A DNA stretch of 6,559 nt from an uncultured Acetatifactor sp. (lineage in GTDB: Bacteria; Bacillota; Clostridia; Lachnospirales; Lachnospiraceae), in assembly GCA_910585805.1 (NCBI GenBank), contig CAJUFB010000033.1, positions 31,835-38,393 on the forward strand. The letters are read 5' to 3'. The position numbers and the translations under genes were made by a program. Shown in pieces: positions 1 through 6,510 of this stretch (position 1 is its first letter; every line of letters starts with the position of its first letter). The notes under the pieces are model-generated. The model ran no database searches and had not been told where the DNA came from. It saw only the letters and a program-made list of their open reading frames with translations.

Positions 1-21
1 GCAGATGCGGAACTGGAATAG
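1..21 (+). CDS. pheS: Probable 3' end of pheS (phenylalanyl-tRNA synthetase alpha chain), partial
   Basis: The first 21 bases read in frame 1 as A-D-A-E-L-E followed by a TAG stop at 19-21. The stop overlaps the first base of the GGAGG ribosome binding site that serves pheT. A gene ending directly in the next gene's ribosome binding site implies translational coupling. In most bacteria the gene immediately before pheT is pheS, which encodes the catalytic alpha chain of the same heterotetrameric synthetase. The identity is inferred from this gene order, because six residues are too few to recognise a family. Confidence 0.55.
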   Translation, partial: ADAELE

Positions 22-26
22 GAGGT
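20..26 (+). promoter_or_regulatory. Ribosome binding site that fixes the pheT start
   Basis: AGGAGGT lies 8 bases before the ATG at 35 and is close to a perfect anti-Shine-Dalgarno match. An in-frame ATG at 5 has no such site and would add ten residues not typical of the family. The site therefore sets the start at 35. It overlaps the stop codon of the preceding reading frame. Confidence 0.9.
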
Positions 27-34
27 ATAATTTA

Positions 35-2479
35 ATGAAATTATCTTTATCATGGATAAAGGATTATGTAGATATCCCGGAAAGTATTGATCTGAAAAAA
101 CTGGCCTATGACCTGACCATGTCCACCGTAGAGGTTGAGGACACGGAGGAACTTGCCCGCCGTTTTGACCACATGGTTGTCGGCGTAATCCAAAAACTGG
201 AAGCGCATCCCAACGCAGACAAACTGAGAGTCTGCAGGACAGACATCGGCGGGGGCGAGATCAAAGACATCGTCTGCGGCGGAAGCAACCTGAAAGAGGG
301 AATGCGTGTGGCCGTCTCCTGCCCCGGCGCCGTTGTCCGCTGGCACGGAGAAGGCGAGCCTGTGGTTATCAAAAATTCCAAACTCCGCGGCGTGGAGTCC
401 TTCGGCATGATCTGCGCTTCGGAGGAAATCGGGCTGGGTGACCTGTTCCCGGCATCCCGGGAAGCGGAAATCATAGATCTGTCCGCCTTTGACGTACCGG
501 CAGGAACCCCTCTGGCAGATGCGCTGGATATGAATGATATCCTGCTGGAAATCGACAACAAATCCATGACAAACAGGCCGGATCTCTGGGGTCATTACGG
601 CATTGCCCGGGAAATCGCGGCTCTGTACGATCTGCCTCTGGCCGAAATTCCGCCTTATACAGCGGATGCGGCATCGGATTTTAAGGTGGAGATCGAGGAT
701 CCGGAACGCTGCGCAAGATACATCGGCGTGGAAATGTCCGGTATGGAAGTAAAACCCTCACCCTACCGGATCCAGAACCGTATCTGGAAAGCGGGAATGC
801 GCCCCATCAATGCATTGGTGGATATCACAAACTATTGCATGCTTGCCACGGGAAACCCGACCCATGCCTTTGACGCGGACAATATTACGGACCATATCAT
901 TGTAAGGCATGCCGCAGAAGGCGAAAAACTGAGCCTTCTCAACGGCAGGGAGCTGACGCTTTGCGAAGACGATCTTGTAATCACAGACTCCCAGGGGCCG
1001 GTTGCTCTGGCCGGTGTCATGGGCGGCTCCAAAGATTCCATTCTGCCGGACACGAAACGCGTCATCCTGGAAGTGGCGAATTTTGAATCCACCGGAATCA
1101 GAAGAACTGCCCTGCGCTACGATAACCGGACGGAAGCTTCTTCCAGATATGAAAAAGCCATTGATCCGGAACGGTGCGAACAGGCCCTGGCGCTTTCCAT
1201 GCGGTATTTTAAAGAATTGTATCCGGAACTGAAAGTGACAGGCTACTGTGACCAGTATGTAAAAAAGCTTGACCGTGCAGAAATCAACGTAAGCCTGACA
1301 TGGCTGGCGAAGCGTCTCGGCAAAACACTGTCCAATGATATCATTTGCAAAAAGCTGGAACTGTTGGGATTCGACGTAACAATAGACGGCGACAATATGC
1401 ACGTTACCGCCCCCTCATGGCGTTCCACAGGCGATATTTCCATGAAAGACGATATTCTGGAAGAAGTGGCCAGACTGTACGGTTATGACCATTTCGAAGC
1501 AACGGCATTCGCCACTACCTTTGAAGGGGCCATTAATCAAAAAGACCAGGATCTGCTCCGAAATATCAAGGAATACCTTGCTGTACGCTGCGGAATGCAG
1601 GAAGTATACACCTATCCCTGGATGAACGATGTATATGTGAACGCGGTGCTGCAGAATACGGAATCGGTGCTGAAGCTGGCCACGCCGCCTGCGCCGAACT
1701 TAAGCTGTATCCGGTCTTCCCTGCTTCCCAATCTCTGTGAGGCAGTTGTAAAAAATGAGCGTTACTTCAATGATTTCTCCATTTTTGAAGAGGCGCAGGT
1801 ATTTTTTGACAGAGATTACGCTTCTCCATACGACGAGAAAGAGTCCCTGCCCATGCAGCGCAGGCATATCGGCGCCGCTCTTGCAAGCAGTGAAAAAAAT
1901 ATCACGCAGCTTTTCCGGGAGGCCAAGGGCATCCTTGAATACATGCCCTGCCACACCCACATGGAAGCCTTAGTGTTCAAAAAAGAAACAAAGCCGGTGT
2001 GGACAGACGACGTGGTGTGGCTGAATCTCTTTGCAGGAGATGAAAAAATCGGTGACATGGGCCTGCTGGCCAAAAAAGTATCCATGGAATGCGGAATCAA
2101 AAACCTCTCCGTGATGCTTTTTGAACTGGATGCCGCAAAGCTGAAACCGCTGCGCTCCAGAACAAACCGCTTTACCCACCTTGCAGAGTATCCGGAGACG
2201 GACTACGATATCTCCATGCTTTTTGAGGCGGATGCCCGGTGGGCGGATATCTACGATGCCATCCTGGGCAAAAAGAAAGCCAGCGCACTTTTGAAGACCG
2301 CCGCCTTTGTGGACGAATACAAGGGAAAGCAGATTCCGGCAGGAAAGAAGTCCGTGACCATCCGTCTGACCATCGGATCGGAGGAGAAGACGCTGACCTC
2401 CGAAGAGATTGAAAATGCCGCGAACCAGGTGATGAAAAAACTGGGCAAAACCATGGGCGCTGCGCTCAGGACACAGTAA
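35..2479 (+). CDS. pheT: Phenylalanyl-tRNA synthetase beta chain
   Basis: This is the beta chain of the cytoplasmic alpha2-beta2 enzyme that charges tRNA-Phe with phenylalanine using ATP. The beta chain binds tRNA and carries the editing site that hydrolyses mischarged Tyr-tRNA-Phe. The 814-aa product has the usual bacterial length (about 800) and domain order. The start MKLSLSWIKDYVDI is typical. A tRNA-binding OB fold follows at roughly residues 40-150, with AHPNADKLRVC at 57-67 and SFGMICASEEIGLG at 122-135. Next come a B1 segment with NRPDLWGHYGIARE (180-193) and the B3/B4 editing domain (about 225-395), with MRPINALVDITNY at 255-267 and HAFDADNI at 277-284. The B5 domain (about 416-487) includes APSWRSTGDI and the acidic DDILEEVARLYGYD. 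A catalytic-like core fills about 500-705. A ferredoxin-fold anticodon-binding domain closes the protein at about 718-812, starting at YPETDYDISM. No frameshift or missing domain is seen. It is probably co-transcribed with pheS. Confidence 0.97.
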   Translation: MKLSLSWIKDYVDIPESIDLKKLAYDLTMSTVEVEDTEELARRFDHMVVGVIQKLEAHPNADKLRVCRTDIGGGEIKDIVCGGSNLKEGMRVAVSCPGAVVRWHGEGEPVVIKNSKLRGVESFGMICASEEIGLGDLFPASREAEIIDLSAFDVPAGTPLADALDMNDILLEIDNKSMTNRPDLWGHYGIAREIAALYDLPLAEIPPYTADAASDFKVEIEDPERCARYIGVEMSGMEVKPSPYRIQNRIWKAGMRPINALVDITNYCMLATGNPTHAFDADNITDHIIVRHAAEGEKLSLLNGRELTLCEDDLVITDSQGPVALAGVMGGSKDSILPDTKRVILEVANFESTGIRRTALRYDNRTEASSRYEKAIDPERCEQALALSMRYFKELYPELKVTGYCDQYVKKLDRAEINVSLTWLAKRLGKTLSNDIICKKLELLGFDVTIDGDNMHVTAPSWRSTGDISMKDDILEEVARLYGYDHFEATAFATTFEGAINQKDQDLLRNIKEYLAVRCGMQEVYTYPWMNDVYVNAVLQNTESVLKLATPPAPNLSCIRSSLLPNLCEAVVKNERYFNDFSIFEEAQVFFDRDYASPYDEKESLPMQRRHIGAALASSEKNITQLFREAKGILEYMPCHTHMEALVFKKETKPVWTDDVVWLNLFAGDEKIGDMGLLAKKVSMECGIKNLSVMLFELDAAKLKPLRSRTNRFTHLAEYPETDYDISMLFEADARWADIYDAILGKKKASALLKTAAFVDEYKGKQIPAGKKSVTIRLTIGSEEKTLTSEEIENAANQVMKKLGKTMGAALRTQ

Positions 2480-2497
2480 AGATAACAATTCCCATAT

Positions 2498-2604
2498 AAA
2501 CAGGGCTGCCGGAAAATGCTTTCATCCCCGCAACCTATGCTGTGATATTTTGAAATTCACAGCATAGGTTCGTGTATGGATGCCATTTTCCCACAGCCCT
2601 GTTT
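2498..2604. repeat. 107-nt imperfect palindrome between convergent genes; likely bidirectional terminator or palindromic repeat element
   Basis: Nested arms pair across the whole gap. 2498-2508 (AAACAGGGCTG) pairs with 2594-2604, 2511-2518 (GGAAAATG) with 2584-2591, 2523-2527 (CATCC) with 2578-2582, and 2532-2545 (AACCTATGCTGTGA) with 2557-2570. All four arms are perfect, separated by small internal loops, and the apical loop is 11 nt. That gives 38 perfect base pairs. The element begins 18 nt after the pheT stop and ends 5 nt before the stop of the minus-strand GH3 gene. On the plus strand a T-rich tail (GTTTTCATTTTATT, from 2601) follows the outer arm; on the minus strand the tail is weaker (GTTTATAT). 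Termination of both genes is the simplest role. The length and multi-arm symmetry exceed a normal terminator and resemble ERIC-like palindromic elements. Confidence 0.85.
2532..2570. terminator. Apical 14-bp perfect stem-loop within the palindrome
   Basis: The two 14-nt arms (2532-2545 and 2557-2570) are exact reverse complements around an 11-nt loop that is mostly A and T. This is the most stable local hairpin in the gap between pheT and the GH3 gene. It is not directly followed by a T-run. As a terminator it would therefore work with the outer CAGGGCTG/CAGCCCTG stem and the T-rich tail at 2601-2618. Confidence 0.6.
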
Positions 2605-2609
2605 TCATT

Positions 2610-5534
2610 TTATTGCTGCTCGTCCTCCTGGGACGCCTTTTCTGCCCTGTATACCTTTTCCATTGATTCTGTCAGCACCAGGCGCGCTTCTTTTATCTCC
2701 ATGCCGCCCTGTCCGAAGAAGAACTTCAGAAACGTAATGTTGTGGAAAGAGGGATTCAGCTGAATTTCCTCCGTTCTCCATTCCGTATCTTCGCCGGTAA
2801 GGGATATGGTCTTCACAATCTGTCTGTCCTGGGACAATGTCAGCGGAATCTGGGCCAGGCTTCCCTGTCCGGTCACTCTGCAGGTCAGCTCCAGCCTGTA
2901 AGTCCCGCGTTCTCTGATATTCAGTTCAAAGGTAACACTGCTGCCCTTTCCTGCGGCAATCTGCTCCACAGGCAGGCTGCAGGTTTCTTCCGTAACCGCA
3001 ATCCGCACCAGTTCGCCGAAAGATTCCATCTCCTGGGCCGCTGCCGCCGCCAGTTGTCTGTCCAGTTCGCTCTCCCTGCCCTGCATGCGCTGATAAGCCG
3101 GTGTGCGTAAGAGGAAACGGCAGATATTCGCCGCGCTGCGCAGGTATTCCGCTCTGGTGACAGTGCCTTTTTCCAGGCTCTCCATGGAATTATCCTTCTG
3201 GGAATTCTCCTCCGCATTGGCAACCACCATGAACAGGTCATTCTGGGCTCGTACCATAGCCGCCGTATTTTCCACCTTTCCGGCCTGGCCCTCGTCATTG
3301 GCTTTTGCCCACCAGTCTGTCATTACGATGCCGTCATACTCCCATTCTCCGCGCAGAATGGTGGTCAGCATGTCATAATTACTGGCGGACCAGAAGCCGT
3401 TGACGGGGTTATAGGATGTCATGATGGAGTATGCGCCGCCCTCTCTCACCGCAATCTCAAAGCCCTTCAGGTACAATTCCCGCAGCGCGCGCTCCGACAC
3501 CACGGCCTCCACTTCGTTGCGCCTGTATTCCTGGCTGTTGCAGGCAAAATGTTTGATGGTGCCTGTAACCTGATAACGCCCCATGGCGCGCAGCTGAGCC
3601 GCTGCCATCCTTCCTGTCACCAGCGGGTCTTCACTGAAATATTCGAAATTCCGTCCATTTAAGGGATTTCTGTGCAGGTTGATACCAGGCCCCAACAGCG
3701 TGTCAATCTTATTTTTGCGAAGTTCCAGCCCTTCCCACTCAAACAGCGCCTCTGACAACGCCTCGTTGAAAGCAGAAGCCAGACATGCGCCGTTGGGCAT
3801 GGCAAACGCAATACTGCCGCAGTCCATTCGGATGCCGCTGGGACCATCCGCACAGCAGGCAATGGGAATGCCATAGGCTGTCAGCCTGTCCGTGACGCCT
3901 CCGAAAGCGCCCGCCGTACCCGGAGTTACTTTGGGAGAACACATACCCTCGCCCCGGACGATGCAACACAGGTCCTCGTCTGTCAGCTGCTCCAGAAAGT
4001 CCTCCATGCTGACCTTTCCGGCTTCCACATCACTCAGGCACCAGCCATTTTCCGCTCCTGAAACTCCGTCCGCCATTCCGCTGCCAAAAGCAATCTGCGG
4101 CAACCTCTCCTTTCGCCGTTCTCCGGGCTCCTTCGTGCGCAGCGGAGCTGCTTCATAGCTTACCTGATATCCGCCCTCCGCCCGTGCCTCCGGCTTCATC
4201 CTCCGGAAAGCCGTCACCGGCGCACAGGCTTCTTCTGCCTCTTTTACTACAACTGTTTCTTCCAACATCAGACTGCCTGCAGGAGACGCGCTTCTCACAT
4301 CCGTCCCCACATGGAACACATATGTTCCGGCCTCCAACACCCAGCAGGACTTATGTCCGGCCGCGCCGCTGTCATCATAGGATGCACAGGTATACCCTGA
4401 AACCGGAATCTGCAGTGTCTGCGACTGGCCGGGCGCCAGTTCCCTGGTCTTTGCAAAACCGCACAGACTTCTCGCCGGTTTTCCCAACGCCCCCTGAGGC
4501 GCCTGGCAGTACACCTGAACCACTTCCTTTCCGGCAGCGGCTCCGGTATTGGTCACTTTGGCATGAATGATAATGCCCTCCGCAATCCCCTTCTTTCCAT
4601 CCACCGGATGGCCGCATGGCGCTGCTTCCCCAAATTCCAACGCTTCTGCATGGCCGAATCCCGCTGCTTCTTCACACACCGATGCTTCCACCGCAAACTC
4701 CGTATAGGAAAGCCCGAATCCAAACGGATAGAGCACCTTATCCTTCGCAAAAGTCTCAAAATACCGATATCCCACATAGATATCTTCCTGATAAATATTC
4801 CGGCTCTCATTGCCGTGATTACTGCTTGACGGGTAATCCGCAATATCATATGCGATGGTGTCCGTCAGTTTTCCGGAGGGAGAAACCCTGCCGGAAATCA
4901 CATCCAGCACGCCGTTTCCGCCCTCCTGCCCGCCCTGCCACACATACAGCACCGCAGCAGGCTGATAGCGCTCCACCCACTTCATATCAATGATATTTCC
5001 TACATTCAGAAGCACCACCGTGCGCTCAAAAGCGCCGCACACCAGCCGGAGCATCTCTTCCTCATCCGCAGTCAGCAGAAAACTTCCCGCCTCAGCCTTA
5101 TTGTCCTGATCCTCCCCGGCAGTCCTGGCAATTATAATGACAGCCGTGTCAGATTCTTCTCCGGCGCTGCGGACCAGCTCCTCCGTCAGAGGCATCTCCT
5201 TCTGGAACCATGGCTCTCCGGCCCACCCCGCACCGGCATCGAAAGGATGCTCCTTCAGCCATTCCTCATAGACGGCCTTCAGCTTCTCATTCAGCACGAA
5301 ACTGCTCTCCTCCAATGCCTCCCGGATGCCTGTCACATAACTGGTATTGACCATGCCGCCGGAGCCCGTTCCGCTCTTATAATAATTGAACTGCCCTCTG
5401 CCGAAGAGGGCAATTTTCTCTCCCTCTCTCAGAGGAAGCACCCTGCCTTCATTGCGCAGCATGACAATCCCTTCCGCTGCCACTGCTCTCGCTGTCCTGG
5501 CGTACCGCTTAACGTCAAAAACTTTATTTTCCAT
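2610..5534 (-). CDS. Domain-swapped glycoside hydrolase family 3 enzyme (beta-glucosidase-like), cytoplasmic
   Basis: A 974-aa retaining beta-glycosidase that should release terminal beta-linked sugars from oligosaccharides or glycosides. Domain order is the reverse of most GH3 enzymes. First comes the GH3 C-terminal alpha/beta sandwich (about 15-235), with AAEGIVMLRNEG at 19-30, a likely acid/base Glu141 in TAGEDQDN, and GGQEGG at 201-206. A fibronectin-III-like domain follows (about 265-415, with PFGFGLSYTEF at 270-280). A variable linker spans about 430-505. Then comes the GH3 TIM barrel (about 508-815), with DGPSGIR at 563-569, the stretch 615-637 containing NGRNFEYFSEDP, KHFACN at 661-666, and the likely nucleophile Asp740 in MTDWW. 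A final beta-rich domain (about 860-957) resembles a carbohydrate-binding module. This permuted order is known for Butyrivibrio fibrisolvens and Ruminococcus albus beta-glucosidases. There is no signal peptide. The start at 5534 is chosen because the family begins near here and AAGGGAG precedes it. Substrate is not settled by sequence: glucoside, xyloside and galactoside are all possible. Confidence 0.93.
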   Translation of the reverse strand: MENKVFDVKRYARTARAVAAEGIVMLRNEGRVLPLREGEKIALFGRGQFNYYKSGTGSGGMVNTSYVTGIREALEESSFVLNEKLKAVYEEWLKEHPFDAGAGWAGEPWFQKEMPLTEELVRSAGEESDTAVIIIARTAGEDQDNKAEAGSFLLTADEEEMLRLVCGAFERTVVLLNVGNIIDMKWVERYQPAAVLYVWQGGQEGGNGVLDVISGRVSPSGKLTDTIAYDIADYPSSSNHGNESRNIYQEDIYVGYRYFETFAKDKVLYPFGFGLSYTEFAVEASVCEEAAGFGHAEALEFGEAAPCGHPVDGKKGIAEGIIIHAKVTNTGAAAGKEVVQVYCQAPQGALGKPARSLCGFAKTRELAPGQSQTLQIPVSGYTCASYDDSGAAGHKSCWVLEAGTYVFHVGTDVRSASPAGSLMLEETVVVKEAEEACAPVTAFRRMKPEARAEGGYQVSYEAAPLRTKEPGERRKERLPQIAFGSGMADGVSGAENGWCLSDVEAGKVSMEDFLEQLTDEDLCCIVRGEGMCSPKVTPGTAGAFGGVTDRLTAYGIPIACCADGPSGIRMDCGSIAFAMPNGACLASAFNEALSEALFEWEGLELRKNKIDTLLGPGINLHRNPLNGRNFEYFSEDPLVTGRMAAAQLRAMGRYQVTGTIKHFACNSQEYRRNEVEAVVSERALRELYLKGFEIAVREGGAYSIMTSYNPVNGFWSASNYDMLTTILRGEWEYDGIVMTDWWAKANDEGQAGKVENTAAMVRAQNDLFMVVANAEENSQKDNSMESLEKGTVTRAEYLRSAANICRFLLRTPAYQRMQGRESELDRQLAAAAAQEMESFGELVRIAVTEETCSLPVEQIAAGKGSSVTFELNIRERGTYRLELTCRVTGQGSLAQIPLTLSQDRQIVKTISLTGEDTEWRTEEIQLNPSFHNITFLKFFFGQGGMEIKEARLVLTESMEKVYRAEKASQEDEQQ

Positions 5535-5540
5535 TCCTCT

Positions 5541-5547
5541 CTCCCTT
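5541..5547 (-). promoter_or_regulatory. Ribosome binding site of the GH3 gene
   Basis: Read on the minus strand, AAGGGAG is followed by 6 bases and then the ATG at 5534-5532. The surrounding purine run (GGAAGGGAGAGAGGA) offers more than one register. It supports the start at 5534 over the in-frame ATG at 5705, which has no comparable site. Confidence 0.75.
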
Positions 5548-5559
5548 CCTGACACGCTG

Positions 5560-5648
5560 CTGTTCACTCCGCTCGCAGTAACAGATGCACAGCACGGCTG
5601 TCCCGGGTTTGTCACGCGAAGAGCACGTGAAAACACCTCGCGGTACCG
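5560..5648 (-). promoter_or_regulatory. Hairpin-rich 5' leader of the GH3 gene
   Basis: Several short foldable units lie in tandem upstream of the GH3 ribosome binding site. 5560-5568 (CTGTTCACT on the plus strand) pairs with 5577-5584 (AGTAACAG) with one bulge. 5605-5616 pairs with 5626-5637 as a stem of about 11 bp with two single-base bulges, including TCACG against CGTGA. ACAGC and GCTGT flank ACG at about 5589-5601. CGGTACCG at 5641-5648 is a perfect palindrome. If the promoter proposed at 5729-5757 is used, all of this is transcribed as an untranslated leader of about 190 nt. No known riboswitch class is recognised. A dispersed intergenic repeat is an equally good reading. Confidence 0.5.
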
Positions 5649-5728
5649 ATGCGTGAATCGTAACCCCGGCACACCGCTATAGTCGGATAGTCGAATCAAT
5701 TCCAAAAAAATTTGACAACCGTATGTTT

Positions 5729-5757
5729 ACTTTAACAGACTCCGCCGGATATTACAA
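5729..5757 (-). promoter_or_regulatory. Candidate sigma-70-type promoter for the GH3 gene
   Basis: On the minus strand TTGTAA (plus-strand 5752-5757) is a 4/6 match to the -35 box. It is followed after exactly 17 bases by TAAAGT (plus-strand 5729-5734), a 4/6 match to the -10 box. Transcription would begin near 5722 and run into the structured leader. The match is moderate, but it is the best-spaced pair I found upstream of the GH3 start. An inverted-repeat cluster lies just upstream at 5786-5867, where a regulator could bind. Confidence 0.4.
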
Positions 5758-5800
5758 CAGCATTTTATGCCCACAAACACAAATAATTGCCGCCCGCACA

Positions 5801-5867
5801 GTATAACGAGTGAACGCATCGGCAATCCAGAGCTGAAGGCGGCAATGAAATGCGTTCACGAGTATAC
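5801..5867. repeat. Inverted repeat with 10-bp perfect arms and outer 5-bp arms
   Basis: GTGAACGCAT at 5810-5819 is the exact reverse complement of ATGCGTTCAC at 5850-5859, with a 30-nt loop. Just outside, GTATA at 5801-5805 pairs with TATAC at 5863-5867. The loop holds CGGCAAT twice (5820-5826 and 5840-5846). The complement ATTGCCG lies outside the stem at 5786-5792. It lies about 50 to 80 bases upstream of the candidate GH3 promoter, so it could be an operator or a structured RNA. Confidence 0.7.
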
Positions 5868-5943
5868 ATTTTACTATCTTTTACACCCTTTCCCGCAGGC
5901 TCCAAGTGATACCCTCCGCATGAAATCTCGTAGAATCGCGGCA

Positions 5944-5976
5944 GCGGCCGGTCCATCTGCTCTTTACCCCGGCCGC
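5944..5976. repeat. GC-rich hairpin downstream of the GH31 remnant
   Basis: GCGGCCGG at 5944-5951 and CCGGCCGC at 5969-5976 are perfect 8-bp arms around a 17-nt loop. Pairing continues outward past a T-T mismatch with a few more G-C pairs. It lies about 48 bases past the stop of the minus-strand remnant. It has no T-run after it on either strand, so it is not a standard intrinsic terminator, though it could slow or stop transcripts from upstream. Confidence 0.55.
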
Positions 5977-6023
5977 AGCGGTCCGCCCGTTATTTTACAG
6001 AGACTCTGGCTATTCCCCCTTTT

Positions 6024-6434
6024 TCAGAAACCGAAACCGGAACTGGTCAGGGACAGTCCTCCCCGGAGACTCTGCTCCATGGACTCATAGTCGGACCAGC
6101 AGTCCCCGCCCCAGTGAACGGGGAATTTCTGTCCTCCTGCGGTGGCTGAGCGGGCAAACAGGACTGCCTCCCCTTTTCCTCTTTTCTTCTCCAGAATCTC
6201 ATACACTGCCTTATTGTATAGGTACGTATAGAAATTATGCATCTTTTCGGGGTCAGCGCCGTTGCAATAAACCACATCCGTGGGAATGTGTGCATACCCG
6301 ATTCCCTTTATGCCTACCACAACAGCCACGGCGTATTTATCGAATGTGTTCTCTCTGTCACGTCTATGGTATGTCGTAAGTTCTTCCGGAATTCCTGCTG
6401 CCAGTCTGTTTTCTATCCTATGTTCTACAATCAT
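6024..6434 (-). pseudogene. Truncated, chimeric remnant of a GH31 alpha-xylosidase (YicI type)
   Basis: This 136-codon frame contains an internal piece of a GH31 enzyme at residues ~49-136. It includes HIPTDVVYCNGADPEKMHNF, VLFARSATAGGQKFPVHW and GGDCWSDYESM, ending in SGFGF. In E. coli YicI the Asp of the matching GGDC motif (Asp482) is the acid/base, here Asp111. The nucleophile Asp of the KTDFGE motif, just upstream of IPTDVV, is missing. The C-terminal half normally beginning WSHDIGGF is also gone, because a TGA follows SGFGF directly. Full GH31 enzymes of this type have about 650-800 residues, so this cannot be an active enzyme. Residues 1-48 are not GH31; REN-x-x-DKYAVAV...IGYAHIP loosely resembles a HIRAN domain. 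There is no clear ribosome binding site at 6434, and a stop lies in frame a few codons upstream. It lies on the same strand as the GH3 gene, suggesting a decayed shared operon. Confidence 0.8.
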
Positions 6435-6458
6435 GCTTATAATTTATACGTATTCCCA

Positions 6459-6487
6459 TTGACATGCGCATAAAAAAGGCGCATAAT
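6459..6487 (+). promoter_or_regulatory. Promoter of the hicA-like gene, with direct repeats
   Basis: TTGACA at 6459-6464 is a perfect -35 box. CATAAT at 6482-6487 is a 5/6 match to the -10 box, with exactly 17 bases between them. The start of transcription would be near 6494, leaving a leader of about 17 nt. GCGCATAA occurs twice as a direct repeat, at 6466-6473 and 6479-6486. The second copy covers the -10 box and the first lies in the spacer inside the palindrome ATGCGCAT (6464-6471). This layout fits an autoregulatory operator, as expected for a toxin-antitoxin operon. Confidence 0.8.
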
Positions 6488-6510
6488 ACATAATATAAGG
6501 AGAACACAAT

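Larger units (their letters stand above)
5706..6023. other. Gene-free stretch between the GH31 remnant and the GH3 leader
   Basis: I find no convincing coding sequence here on either strand. Open frames are short, lack ribosome binding sites and resemble no family I recognise. In particular, no frame continues the GH31 protein beyond the stop of the remnant: the expected WSHDIGGFE-type segment is absent. The stretch holds the candidate GH3 promoter, an A-tract at 5704-5710, the inverted repeats at 5786-5867, a GC-rich hairpin at 5944-5976 and a small perfect palindrome, CAGAGACTCTG, at 5998-6008. Confidence 0.6.

Noticed and set aside
5..34. Upstream in-frame ATG giving a ten-residue longer PheT
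   Set aside because: The ATG at 35 has an ideal ribosome binding site at 20-26 and gives the standard MKLSLSWIKDY start; the extension overlaps the end of the preceding reading frame.
5535..5705. GH3 N-terminal extension of 57 residues from an in-frame start at 5705
   Set aside because: The extension lies over palindromic, hairpin-rich sequence, has no ribosome binding site at 5705 and looks unlike any GH3 N-terminus; the start at 5534 has a good site.
5712..5717. Perfect TTGACA on the plus strand after an A-tract
   Set aside because: No acceptable -10 box lies at 16-18 bases, and no plus-strand gene follows for about 790 bases.
5801..5867. Inverted repeats as a CRISPR or tRNA-like element
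   Set aside because: There is only one inverted-repeat unit with no regularly spaced repeats, and no cloverleaf with anticodon or T-loop signature can be drawn.
5765..5956. Minus-strand open frame of 63 codons in the gene-free stretch
   Set aside because: No ribosome binding site and no recognisable family, and it runs through the inverted-repeat cluster; better explained as a chance open frame.
5870..6023. Possible frameshifted continuation of the GH31 protein
   Set aside because: No reading frame on the minus strand carries the conserved segment that should follow SGFGF, so the homology truly ends there rather than shifting frame.
6237..6473. Plus-strand open frame of 78 codons opposite the GH31 remnant
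   Set aside because: It is antisense to clear GH31 homology, lacks a ribosome binding site and resembles nothing known.
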